From the NCBI RefSeq assembly GCF_020694005.1, contig NZ_CP073013.1, positions 62,001 to 126,000 of the forward strand: a DNA stretch of 64,000 nucleotides. The letters run 5' to 3'. Origin of the DNA: Marinomonas profundi. Lineage in GTDB: Bacteria > Pseudomonadota > Gammaproteobacteria > Pseudomonadales > Marinomonadaceae. Below, piece by piece: positions 9,123-17,422 of the stretch. Each line of letters starts with the position of its first letter. Position 1 is the first letter of the stretch. Under the pieces are notes generated by a model. The model worked only from the letters and a program-made list of their open reading frames with translations, was not told the origin of the DNA and ran no database searches. Position numbers and translations under genes: made by a program.

Positions 9123-10133
9123 TTAAGCAACAGAATCAAAATAGGCCCTGTCGCGCTTGGCCCAAATATCATCCGCCAGAACAAGACAGTCCTCATGAGA
9201 GGCGACACCATAAAGCAGTCCAGCAACCGAGGCAATGGTTTGTCGCACCGCTTGCTCACCAAATTGATCAAGCTGATCGCCACGCCAATGATCCGTCAAA
9301 CGCGACAAATCTAAATTGTCTTTGAGGCGTTTATGCTCTTTTTCCGCCTTGGGCCAATCAGACCAGCTCGCCATGCCGTGCTGCCATTTACCCAAGGTGA
9401 CATCTCGCTCTGGGTTCACTTCTGCCTCGCCATTACCACCCCGAAACACCAACACAGACGCATCGCCTAATTGTTCACAAGCCGCCAGGTGCAACTGATC
9501 ATAACCACGATGAAACACACCGTGCACACTGTGATCCGCAAAAAAAGGATTCATCATACGCACCACAGTATTCACCGGCGAACGCAACCCCAATACATAT
9601 TTAAGGTTCATCATGCCCCCCAGCATAGGGTCTACTTTTGCCAGAGGCAAATAGGCAAAATTCGTTGTTTCGAGCGCGCGTTTTACGTCTTCTCTCGATT
9701 GACAAACGGCCAAGCCCAACTGACTGATCGCATGCTCCACATACCATCTATTTTCCCCTTCAAAGGTATGCCCGTGCATGACAATCTTCACGCCGGTGTT
9801 GCTCAATGCCAACGCCGCGAGTAAAAACCAAGGCAATTCATTGCGCTTACCCGCATAAGCAGGCCAATCCAAATCGACTTTTATGCCCAGTGGCTGTTTT
9901 TTTGACAAATACGCCCTAGTCGCTTTGGTAAAACCCACCGTTTCCTCTACCGTCTCTTCTCGTATGCGAATCAGCATCCAGAAAGCCCCCGATTGCTCTG
10001 GCGCTACCTTGCCAGCCAACATCAAGCTCATCGCATGTTCCGCTTCTGTTACGGTTAAACTGCGCGCGCCTTTTTTGCCTCGCCCTAAGATTTTCACATA
10101 ATTCGTGAAGTCATTACTCATGCAAATCATCAT
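9123..10133 (-). CDS. ybiB: YbiB/TrpD2-like glycosyltransferase-fold protein
   Basis: 336-residue member of the anthranilate phosphoribosyltransferase fold group, of the YbiB (TrpD2) branch. That branch lacks TrpD activity; E. coli YbiB has been described as a DNA-binding protein. Typical stretches are LTVTEAEHAMSLMLAGKV, PEQSGAFWMLIRIREET and VFRGGNGEAEVNPERD. It overlaps the end of nasA by 4 nt and is followed by mobA, so it is co-expressed with nitrate assimilation. Its role there is unknown. The first of three closely spaced ATGs has GGAG 8 nt upstream. Confidence 0.85.
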   Translation of the reverse strand: MMICMSNDFTNYVKILGRGKKGARSLTVTEAEHAMSLMLAGKVAPEQSGAFWMLIRIREETVEETVGFTKATRAYLSKKQPLGIKVDLDWPAYAGKRNELPWFLLAALALSNTGVKIVMHGHTFEGENRWYVEHAISQLGLAVCQSREDVKRALETTNFAYLPLAKVDPMLGGMMNLKYVLGLRSPVNTVVRMMNPFFADHSVHGVFHRGYDQLHLAACEQLGDASVLVFRGGNGEAEVNPERDVTLGKWQHGMASWSDWPKAEKEHKRLKDNLDLSRLTDHWRGDQLDQFGEQAVRQTIASVAGLLYGVASHEDCLVLADDIWAKRDRAYFDSVA

Positions 10134-12823
10134 GCCGATAACTCCGTTGCTGTAGGGATAAAACGTTTTAATTCAGGCAGGCAAGAACCACAATTGGTGC
10201 CACATTTTAATTGTGTCCCCAAGGTCTCAAGAGAGCAGGCTCCGTCTGCGACGGCTTTTTCTATTTGCCAACTGCCGACTTGATAACAAGAGCAGATAAT
10301 GTCACCTTTTTCTTCCACATTAGCAGGCGCTCCAACTAGCATGGCGATTCTATCTTGAGTTGACAAAGGCTCTGCACTGGCTAATGTTGACACCAACCAA
10401 TCAGCAACAATAGCCTCAGGCTGCGGGTGTAAATACACCAGCAACACAAGCCGTCGCTGAACAATCTGCGCCAGCCGAAGCTGCTGCGTCACCGGGTTGG
10501 CATACTCTAACCACTCGGCTTGTTCCACTCCTTTTAATCTTTTATTCAATGCCTTCAAGGCCATTTGAGTCTGCCCTTGTGGCCATACGACTTCGTAATG
10601 AAAACCCTGCTCAGATGGCACGAGGCACCAATAAAGACAATCAGATAAGGTCAGCTCTGTGGTGGAAACCACCATGCCGTAACAGATATCAGTCACCGCT
10701 TCGAGCTGCACTGGCGTATGTTTAGACTCTGGCTGCCCTGACAAAGGATCCACTACTTGAGGAATCAAATTCGACACCACCGAGGCATTGGCAAATTGTT
10801 GCGTCCAGTGAATGGGCGCAAATACATTCGTTGGCGCAACAGCACGACTCAACTTGGCTTTTAACAAAACCTCACCATAGGGCGACGTAAGGCGCACCAA
10901 GGTTTTGTCTTTGATACCAAGGCGTTTTGCATCTTTAGGATGAATTTCCACATAAGGTTGCGCAGTATGTTTAGCCAATGACGCTGCATCACCGGTTCTC
11001 GTCATGGTGTGCCACTGATCACGCACACGCCCGGTATTTAACATGAAAGGCCACTCTTGTGAGGTGGCGTTTTTGGGTAAAGCTGGCGTAATGGGCACAA
11101 ATCGCGCTCGTCCGTCAGGGGTAAAAAAACGCCCCTCTTCGAACATCCGCTTGGTGCCTTCTGGTCGGCCCTTTGGCACAGGCCATTGCACGGGTGTCAA
11201 AGCGTCGTATTCAGCCTTGGTTATTTGGCTAAAATGACCAATATCAAAATCACGTTTGCCATTGTTTTCAAATGCCGACAGCGCCGCATGTTCAGCAAAG
11301 ATTTCATGGACATTTCGATACGAAAAAGCCGATTGATAGCCAAGCCTTTTTGCCACCTCACAGATTGCCCACCAATCATGTTTGGCATCACCCGGCGCAG
11401 GTAGCAAGCCTCGTTGGCGCGAGATGCGTCGTTCCGAATTCGTCACCGTGCCGTCTTTTTCACTCCAACCTGTGGCGGGAAATAACACATCTGCCATCAC
11501 GGTTGTGTCGGTATGGGCCTTGCAATCACTGACAATCACCAGCTCACACTTTTCCAGCGCGCGCCGGACTTGCGCCGTGTCCGGTAAACTCACCATGGGA
11601 TTAGTCGACATAATCCACACCACTTTGACCTTGCCTTCCTCCATCGCCTGAAATAAATCAACGGCTTTCAAGCCATTTTCTGTCGCCATATTTGGCGCTT
11701 GCCAGAAACGCTGCACCAATTCCTGCGCACCCGGTGTAGCAAAGTCCATGTGCGCCGCTAATTGATTAGCCAAGCCCCCCACTTCTCGCCCGCCCATGGC
11801 ATTGGGTTGACCCGTAATCGAAAACGGCCCGGCGCCTTCCTTGCCAATACGACCCGTGGCCAAATGACAGTTAATAATCGCGTTGCATTTGTCGACGCCA
11901 GACGAAGACTGATTCACGCCTTGAGAATAAAAAGTTACTGTGTTCGGCGTATCGCACCACCAGCGGGCTAAGCTGGCTAGATCTTGCTCACTGACACCAC
12001 AAAACGCCGCCGTGGCAGACAAGGTCGGCGTCGACTCATGCGCTTGCGCCAAAGCGTCAGCAAAACCATTGGTATGATGCGCAATAAAATCACCATCCAA
12101 AATATCGGCTTGCGACGAATACTGCAGCAGAAACGAAAAGATCGCCGCGTCACTGCCCGGTTTAATCGCCAAGTGCAAATCTGCAATATCACAGGTTGCG
12201 GTTTCTCGTGGGTCAATCACCACAATTTTCATCGCGGGTCGCTGTTTTTTTGCCGCTGCAATGCGCTGATACAAAATAGGATGCGTCCACGCGGCGTTTG
12301 ATCCGACCATAATCAACAAGTCGCAGCGCTCTAAATCTTCATAGTTGCAAGGCACGGTATCTGAGCCAAACGCACGTTTGTAACCCACCACCGCAGACGC
12401 CATGCACAAACGAGAATTGGTATCCACATTGGCGGTGCCAATAAAGCCTTTGGCGAGTTTATTGGCCACATAATAATCTTCGGTAAGAATCTGCCCAGAA
12501 AGGTAAAAAGCAAAGGCATTAGGACCATGCTCTTTAATGACTTGAGAAATTTTCGCGCTCACTGTCTCAATGGCGGACGCCCAAACAACGGGCTGACCAT
12601 TGACCCTAGGCGTTAGCAAACGATCATCCGACTGGATCGTTTGCGCCAAGCTACTGCCTTTGACACATAAGCGACCAAAATTCGCTGGGTGATCCAGATC
12701 GCCAGAAACCGGCGGCAGCGCATCCATAGATGCACTAGGAAGAGATAGATTCACGCCACAGCCAACCCCACAATATGGACAGGTCGTTTTTACGCTGGTT
12801 GCTGTCGTGCTTGTTACCGTCAT
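10130..12823 (-). CDS. nasA: Assimilatory nitrate reductase catalytic subunit
   Basis: Reduces nitrate to nitrite in the cytoplasm with Mo-bisMGD. The 897-residue protein starts with a 4Fe-4S motif (CPYCGVGCGV then LCVKG, about residues 15-55). The molybdopterin oxidoreductase body follows, and then the molydopterin dinucleotide-binding domain (LNTGRVRDQWHTMTRTG). A C-terminal BFD-like 2Fe-2S domain has Cys in ICSCYQVG and CGTNCGSC (about residues 840-885). This C-terminal cluster is typical of the Klebsiella NasA / cyanobacterial-type enzyme with a separate reductase partner. An attenuator leader and a sigma54-type promoter precede it. Confidence 0.97.
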   Translation of the reverse strand: MTVTSTTATSVKTTCPYCGVGCGVNLSLPSASMDALPPVSGDLDHPANFGRLCVKGSSLAQTIQSDDRLLTPRVNGQPVVWASAIETVSAKISQVIKEHGPNAFAFYLSGQILTEDYYVANKLAKGFIGTANVDTNSRLCMASAVVGYKRAFGSDTVPCNYEDLERCDLLIMVGSNAAWTHPILYQRIAAAKKQRPAMKIVVIDPRETATCDIADLHLAIKPGSDAAIFSFLLQYSSQADILDGDFIAHHTNGFADALAQAHESTPTLSATAAFCGVSEQDLASLARWWCDTPNTVTFYSQGVNQSSSGVDKCNAIINCHLATGRIGKEGAGPFSITGQPNAMGGREVGGLANQLAAHMDFATPGAQELVQRFWQAPNMATENGLKAVDLFQAMEEGKVKVVWIMSTNPMVSLPDTAQVRRALEKCELVIVSDCKAHTDTTVMADVLFPATGWSEKDGTVTNSERRISRQRGLLPAPGDAKHDWWAICEVAKRLGYQSAFSYRNVHEIFAEHAALSAFENNGKRDFDIGHFSQITKAEYDALTPVQWPVPKGRPEGTKRMFEEGRFFTPDGRARFVPITPALPKNATSQEWPFMLNTGRVRDQWHTMTRTGDAASLAKHTAQPYVEIHPKDAKRLGIKDKTLVRLTSPYGEVLLKAKLSRAVAPTNVFAPIHWTQQFANASVVSNLIPQVVDPLSGQPESKHTPVQLEAVTDICYGMVVSTTELTLSDCLYWCLVPSEQGFHYEVVWPQGQTQMALKALNKRLKGVEQAEWLEYANPVTQQLRLAQIVQRRLVLLVYLHPQPEAIVADWLVSTLASAEPLSTQDRIAMLVGAPANVEEKGDIICSCYQVGSWQIEKAVADGACSLETLGTQLKCGTNCGSCLPELKRFIPTATELSA

Positions 12824-12853
12824 AGACCCTCCTCACACTTTTCGCATTTTTAA

Positions 12854-12896
12854 GCAAAAAAAAGCCCAATCACTTTTCTGAAAAAGTCATTGGGCC
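12854..12896 (-). terminator. Attenuator terminator in the nasA leader
   Basis: On the minus strand GCCCAAT and ATTGGGC form the base of a long imperfect stem that continues through ACTTTT / AAAAGT. An uninterrupted run of eight T follows, ending about 30 nt before the nasA start. It lies inside the leader rather than after nirD, so it is best read as a regulated attenuator. Confidence 0.85.
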
Positions 12897-12910
12897 TCGT
12901 TGCCTTTTGT

Positions 12911-12950
12911 CATATCTGTATGCTTTATGGGTAAACCATCGTCGGTTTAC
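12911..12950 (-). ncRNA. Putative ANTAR-responsive twin-hairpin element, nasA leader
   Basis: On the minus strand P1 (12950-12931) has a perfect 7-bp stem GTAAACC / GGTTTAC around the six-nt loop GACGAT. P2 (12922-12911) has a short CAT / ATG stem around ACAGAT. Known ANTAR targets are two close hairpins with hexaloops carrying A at position 1 and G at position 4. P2 fits this rule. P1 has G at positions 1 and 4, a partial fit. The spacing is 8 nt and a terminator follows. Confidence 0.6.
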
Positions 12951-12973
12951 GGCGCATCAGTTACCTGTAACAA

Positions 12974-12989
12974 AGCAATAAGTAAGCCA
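12974..12989 (-). promoter_or_regulatory. Sigma54-type promoter of the nasA operon
   Basis: The minus strand reads TGGCTTACTTATTGCT, with GG and GC exactly 12 nt apart. It matches the TGGCAC-N5-TTGCW consensus at all positions except the A and C after TGGC. The start point would lie near 12962, some 12 nt before hairpin P1. Confidence 0.7.
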
Positions 12990-13091
12990 AAATCAAAAAA
13001 ATCACGATTAAGCGCGCATTTCTTATTATTCATGGCGCTGATGATCAAACAGTCCGGTAAATCATCCTAATGCACGTCGAGAAAGCCCTCA

Positions 13092-13123
13092 AACAGTGCA
13101 AATCACCCACAAAATGCACTGTT
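13092..13123. promoter_or_regulatory. Candidate activator site (9-bp inverted repeat) upstream of nasA
   Basis: AACAGTGCA and TGCACTGTT form a perfect inverted repeat with a 14-bp spacer, centred about 118 bp upstream of the sigma54-type -24 element. The position suits an enhancer-binding protein, but the half-site order differs from the classical NtrC palindrome, so the protein is not assigned. Confidence 0.4.
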
Positions 13124-13162
13124 ATCCACGGCAATTAAGGTGCTTTGGCTAAGGTGTTGTGA

Positions 13163-13495
13163 TTAATGCAGCGCGATATACACCGCGTCACCCTCTAGTT
13201 TCGCTTCCCAATAAGGCACCTTAACCTCTTCTTCAAGGCATTGACCCGATGCCAGCACAAAGTGCTGTTTATACAAAGGACTGGCGACAACCCATTCATT
13301 TTTCAGGTGCGCCACCAAGCCTCTAGACAAAACATTGGCTTTTCCGACGGGATCCCAGTTGCCAATCGCATACACTTTTTTCTCAGACTCCGGTACATAA
13401 AAAAGCGCCACTTGTTCACCATTTACCATGGCAGCAACGCCAGCACCTGACACTAAATCACTTTGCTTACACACCATTTTCCACTGTATCGTCAT
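13163..13495 (-). CDS. nirD: Nitrite reductase (NADH) small subunit NirD
   Basis: 110-residue Rieske-type domain protein that completes the NirBD assimilatory nitrite reductase. Family features are GVAAMVNGEQVALFYV, YAIGNWDPVGKANVLSRGLV and ASPLYKQHF. As in many NirD proteins, the Rieske Cys/His ligands are absent. I chose the ATG at 13495 (MTIQWKMV), which follows the nirB stop with GGTGG upstream. A longer frame from a TTG at 13516 overlaps nirB and has no better support. Confidence 0.92.
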   Translation of the reverse strand: MTIQWKMVCKQSDLVSGAGVAAMVNGEQVALFYVPESEKKVYAIGNWDPVGKANVLSRGLVAHLKNEWVVASPLYKQHFVLASGQCLEEEVKVPYWEAKLEGDAVYIALH

Positions 13496-13499
13496 CGTA

Positions 13500-16070
13500 T
13501 TAGCCCACCTTCGCAATGAGTTGCTGCTTTTCTACATCCGTCGCTGGACGCATTTGATTACGCTCTTCAACAAACACTACATTGTTATCACTTCCCTCAT
13601 AGTTGACAAATTGACGGAAGGTTTTAAGCGCATCGGGGTCTTCTAAGGTGGTTTTCCATTCGCACTGAAAGGTCTCAACAACATGCTGCATGCTCGCTTC
13701 AAGCTCAGCGCACAACCCCAGTTTGTCGTTAATTACCACGTCTTTAAGATAATCCAAGCCCCCTTCTAAGCCATCCATCCAAACGGAAGTTCGTTGCAAT
13801 CGATCGGCGGTTTTAGTGTAAAACATCAATACGCGATCGATGTATTTGACCAGCGTTTCGTCATCCAAGTCTTTGGCAAACAAATCACCATGGCGCGGCT
13901 TCATGCCACCATTGCCACAAACATATAAGTTCCAACCGCCCTCAGTGGCAATCACGCCAATGTCTTTGCTTTGTGCTTCGGCGCACTCCCTTGTGCAACC
14001 CGACACCGCGAATTTGATTTTATGGGGCGAGCGCAACCCCTTATAACGATTTTCTAGATCAATCGCCATCTTCATGCTGTCATTAACGCCATAACGACAC
14101 CAAGTGCTGCCGACACAGGATTTTACTGTCCGGAGCGACTTACCATAGGCTTGACCCGTTTCAAAGCCTGCAGCAATTAACTTTTGCCAAATTTCTGGCA
14201 ATTGTGACAAGGTTGCTCCAAACAAATCGATACGCTGGCCGCCTGTTACCTTGGTATACAAACCGTATTCCTTTGCCACTTTACCCAACACGATCAATCT
14301 ATCCGGGGTAATTTCGCCCCCCGGAATACGCGGTACAATGGAGTAAGTGCCGTCTTTTTGCATATTGGCCAAGAAACGATCATTGGTGTCTTGCAAGCTA
14401 ATGTGCTCTTTTTTCAGCACATAGTCATTCCATACGCTCGCTAAAATAGAGCCCACTGCTGGCTTGCAAATCTCACAACCATGACCCTTACCGTATTTTT
14501 GTAATAACGTAGCAAAGCTTTTAATGCCTTCTACTTTAATCAGGTTATATAAGTCTTGGCGTGTATAAGCAAAATGCTCACAAATGTCCGTGCTAACCTC
14601 AACACCCAATGCCAGCAGCTCGTTATCAACGACTTTTTTCAATAATGCCGCGCAACCGCCACAGCCAGTCGCCGCTTTCGTCACGCCTTTCACATCCCCT
14701 ACTGACAAAGCACCATTGCAAACCGCGTCACTGATATCTTGCTTAGACACGTTATGACAACTACAGATCGAGGCTGTCGCAGGCAAGGCATCCACACCTA
14801 ATCCAACGGGTGCGCCGTCCATGGCCGGTAAAATAAGCGCTTGCGCTTGTGCGGGTAGATCAATCCCATTGAGATAATATTGCAGCAAGGTGTCGTAATA
14901 ACTGTTGTCACCAACCAAAACAGCACCCAATAGTTTCTTACCGTCTTCCGAGACCACCATTTTGCGGTAGCTTTGGCTGATTTCATCTTGATACACAAAG
15001 ACTTTACAGCCTTGGGATTGCGCATGTGCATCGCCAACCGAGCCTACGTCACAGCCCAGTAACTTTAGCTTGGTGCTCATGTCTGCGCCCGTAAAGGTCA
15101 CACCAACCTGCCCTAAAAAATCAGCCAGTAAATGCCCTGCAGCCGATTTTGCCATGGCGTAACCCGGTGCCACCAAACCAAAAATACGATTATTCCAAAG
15201 GGCACATTCGCCAATCGCATAAATACTTTCATCACTGGTTTGACAATGATTGTTGACGCTAATCCCGCCCCGCTCCCCCACGGTTAGCCCTGACTGATGC
15301 GCCAAGGCGTCTTGTGGTCGAATACCAGCAGAGAATAAAATCAGATCCGTTTCAAGATGAGAGCCATCCGCAAAGTTCATTCGATGAAAGGCACTTTCCC
15401 CCTCCACAATGTCTTTGGTTGCCGTGTCGGTATACACCTTCACACCTAAACCTTCGATCATTTCTTTCAGCACAGCACCGCCTTTTTCATCAAGCTGAAC
15501 CGGCATTAAACGTGGTGCAAACTCCACCACGCTGGTTTCCAATCCGAGATTTTTTAGTGCATTCGCGGCTTCTAAGCCCAGCAAACCACCGCCAACCACC
15601 GTGCCTCGTGTCACTTGTTGCGCACAAGCTCGAATCGCATCCAAATCATCAAGGGTACGATACACAAAGGTGTTCTCGCGTTGATGCCCCGGAATGGGTG
15701 GCACAAAAGGATAAGAACCCGTCGCTAAAACAAGCTTGTCATAAGGCAAGCGCTTGCCATTTTGCAGTAATAATTGCTGAGCATCCCGATCAATCTCGGT
15801 CACCAAACTGTTGGTAAAGTAGCGCACGCCATGGCGGTCGTATAAAGAGCCATCGGTCATGGCCAAATCGGCCGCGCCCTTTCCGGTGAAATATTCACTT
15901 AGATGCACACGGTCATAGGCCAAATACGGCTCTTCCCCAAACACAGTAATATGAAAGGCTTCATGGCCACCTTGGGCAATAATTTGCTCAATAAAATGGT
16001 GGCCGACCATGCCATTGCCAATGACAACGAGATGCGGTTTTGTGGTAAGAAAAGACACGGTTGACGTCAT
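13500..16070 (-). CDS. nirB: Nitrite reductase (NADH) large subunit NirB
   Basis: 856-residue cytoplasmic enzyme reducing nitrite to ammonium with NADH, FAD, siroheme and FeS clusters. Residues 1-410 are a pyridine nucleotide-disulfide oxidoreductase module (VVIGNGMVGHHF, VVGGGLLGLEAA). A BFD-like 2Fe-2S region follows (CSCHNVS about 437, GCGGC about 470), with a second Cys-containing BFD-like stretch (GCEICKPAVG about 532). The siroheme/4Fe-4S part has C652/C658 and C692/C696. It sits between the flavoprotein gene and nirD. Confidence 0.97.
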   Translation of the reverse strand: MTSTVSFLTTKPHLVVIGNGMVGHHFIEQIIAQGGHEAFHITVFGEEPYLAYDRVHLSEYFTGKGAADLAMTDGSLYDRHGVRYFTNSLVTEIDRDAQQLLLQNGKRLPYDKLVLATGSYPFVPPIPGHQRENTFVYRTLDDLDAIRACAQQVTRGTVVGGGLLGLEAANALKNLGLETSVVEFAPRLMPVQLDEKGGAVLKEMIEGLGVKVYTDTATKDIVEGESAFHRMNFADGSHLETDLILFSAGIRPQDALAHQSGLTVGERGGISVNNHCQTSDESIYAIGECALWNNRIFGLVAPGYAMAKSAAGHLLADFLGQVGVTFTGADMSTKLKLLGCDVGSVGDAHAQSQGCKVFVYQDEISQSYRKMVVSEDGKKLLGAVLVGDNSYYDTLLQYYLNGIDLPAQAQALILPAMDGAPVGLGVDALPATASICSCHNVSKQDISDAVCNGALSVGDVKGVTKAATGCGGCAALLKKVVDNELLALGVEVSTDICEHFAYTRQDLYNLIKVEGIKSFATLLQKYGKGHGCEICKPAVGSILASVWNDYVLKKEHISLQDTNDRFLANMQKDGTYSIVPRIPGGEITPDRLIVLGKVAKEYGLYTKVTGGQRIDLFGATLSQLPEIWQKLIAAGFETGQAYGKSLRTVKSCVGSTWCRYGVNDSMKMAIDLENRYKGLRSPHKIKFAVSGCTRECAEAQSKDIGVIATEGGWNLYVCGNGGMKPRHGDLFAKDLDDETLVKYIDRVLMFYTKTADRLQRTSVWMDGLEGGLDYLKDVVINDKLGLCAELEASMQHVVETFQCEWKTTLEDPDALKTFRQFVNYEGSDNNVVFVEERNQMRPATDVEKQQLIAKVG

Positions 16071-16141
16071 TGTATTCCCCTTGCGGTAACCCTTGTTTAA
16101 GTAACATGCCTAACGGCTAGCAATCTCTAAAACAACTTAAT

Positions 16142-17422
16142 TCAGGCGACTTGGGGGCGACAATACGCCTCACCAAACACCAGTAAATCGAGCATGTCAG
16201 AGACATTGGTCTTATTTTGAATTAGCTGGAAATACCAGCTTCCATCGGCGACGTTGCCATATAAAATTGCCCCAACCAGTAAGCCATCGTTGACCACCAG
16301 CTTGCGGTAATGATTTGCGCCCACATCTTTAAAAAAGATGCAGCGGTCCTCGTCTGAAGGTTGAATCCTTCCGACTGAAAAAAGATTCACTCCTGACACT
16401 TTTAATTTTATCGGCGTGGGCTCGATTTCAAATCGAGCGACCTCTCCAGCCAATACCTTTATTAAAACGTTTATCTGAGTCCAAATCGGCGCGACCAAAC
16501 CAAAGGTTTGTTGTTCAAATTCACAACATTCTCCCAAGGCAAACACATCAGCGTGAGAGGTCTTCATCTGTTCATCGACTAAAATTGCCCGATTAGTGGC
16601 TAATCCAGCCGTTTTAGCTAAGGTAACTTCCGGTGTAATACCCGCCGCCATGACCACTAAATCGACATTCAGCACTGAACCATCTTGGCTTAGTAACTGA
16701 TTCACTAGCCCGTCTTCTGAGTGCAAAAAGCACACCGGCGATTCACCAAGACGAAACTCAATGCCCATTTGTTTCAGTCGAGTGAGCAAAAGCTCAGCTG
16801 CTTCGGCGTCTAATTGACGATTTAACAGCCAATTTGAGCGATGAAAAACCGTCACCTTGTGACCGCGCTTCGCCAAACCAACCGCCGCTTCTAAGCCTAA
16901 AAGCCCGCCGCCAATCACACACACTGATTGACACGTTTCCAGCTGCGTCATCCGCTCAACATCTTGCCAAGTACGAAAGCCCATCACATTGGGGGCTTCT
17001 GCGCCATCAATCGGTAATATGCTTGCTCGCGACCCTGTCGCCACCACTAACTGGTCATAATCAATGTCTTGGCCACTGGCTAACGACACGCTTTTGGCGG
17101 CCACATTGATGCTCGTCACTGGGGTATTTGAAATGACATTGACGCCGTTTTTTTGCATCGCATCGACGTCCACCAGCGGCATATCTAGGTGGGTAATATC
17201 ACTCGCCAACAAAGACGACAGCATGATTCGGTTATAACCGACCTGGCGCTCTTCCCCGATCAAAATAATTTGATAGTCATCGCCATGTGCTTTTAACACC
17301 TCATCAGCCAGTTTGCTGCCTGCCATACCGCCGCCAACAATCACCAAGCGACGCTGCTTACTTGCCTGACGTACAGTGTTTGCTTGACGCACAGTGTTTG
17401 CCTGACGCACTAAGTTAAGCAT
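16142..17422 (-). CDS. FAD/NAD(P)-dependent reductase, probable electron-transfer partner of NasA
   Basis: 426-residue flavoprotein of the NirB-N-terminal / rubredoxin-reductase type. It has FAD motif LVIVGGGMAGSKLADEV, NAD motif VCVIGGGLLGLEAA and FAD site VVMAAGITPEV. It matches only the first module of NirB, without BFD or siroheme parts. In Klebsiella and Bacillus a separate flavoprotein feeds electrons to the nitrate reductase, so the same job is inferred here. The start overlaps the nrtC stop by 8 nt. Its first 21 residues contain a threefold RQANTV-like repeat encoded by an 18-bp tandem repeat. Confidence 0.82.
   Translation of the reverse strand: MLNLVRQANTVRQANTVRQASKQRRLVIVGGGMAGSKLADEVLKAHGDDYQIILIGEERQVGYNRIMLSSLLASDITHLDMPLVDVDAMQKNGVNVISNTPVTSINVAAKSVSLASGQDIDYDQLVVATGSRASILPIDGAEAPNVMGFRTWQDVERMTQLETCQSVCVIGGGLLGLEAAVGLAKRGHKVTVFHRSNWLLNRQLDAEAAELLLTRLKQMGIEFRLGESPVCFLHSEDGLVNQLLSQDGSVLNVDLVVMAAGITPEVTLAKTAGLATNRAILVDEQMKTSHADVFALGECCEFEQQTFGLVAPIWTQINVLIKVLAGEVARFEIEPTPIKLKVSGVNLFSVGRIQPSDEDRCIFFKDVGANHYRKLVVNDGLLVGAILYGNVADGSWYFQLIQNKTNVSDMLDLLVFGEAYCRPQVA
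17363..17416. repeat. 18-bp tandem repeat, three copies, within the flavoprotein N-terminus
   Basis: Units 17363-17380, 17381-17398 and 17399-17416. The first two differ at only two positions; the third has a changed tail. On the coding strand they encode the repeated hexapeptide VRQANT just after MLNL. Because the unit is a multiple of three, gain or loss of copies would keep the frame. Confidence 0.85.

Larger units (their letters stand above)
12824..13162 (-). promoter_or_regulatory. nasA upstream region: promoter plus NasT-type attenuator leader
   Basis: 339-bp non-coding stretch on the minus strand between nirD and nasA. In order of transcription it holds a 9-bp inverted repeat (13092-13123), a sigma54-type promoter (12974-12989), two hairpins (12931-12950 and 12911-12922), an intrinsic terminator (12854-12896) and the nasA ribosome-binding site GAGGAGG. 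This is the layout expected of a leader controlled by a NasT/NasR-like ANTAR antiterminator. Confidence 0.75.

Noticed and set aside
9095-9283. Short minus-strand frame at the ybiB/mobA junction
   Set aside because: Shadow of the ybiB end; composition and codon use do not suggest a gene.
13496-13516. TTG at 13516 as the nirD start
   Set aside because: It lies within nirB and gives extra residues not expected in NirD; the ATG at 13495 follows the nirB stop with a ribosome-binding site.
16071-16141. Separate promoter or NasT leader in front of nirB
   Set aside because: The 71-bp gap has no -24/-12 element, no twin hairpins and no terminator; nirB is more simply co-transcribed from nrtA.
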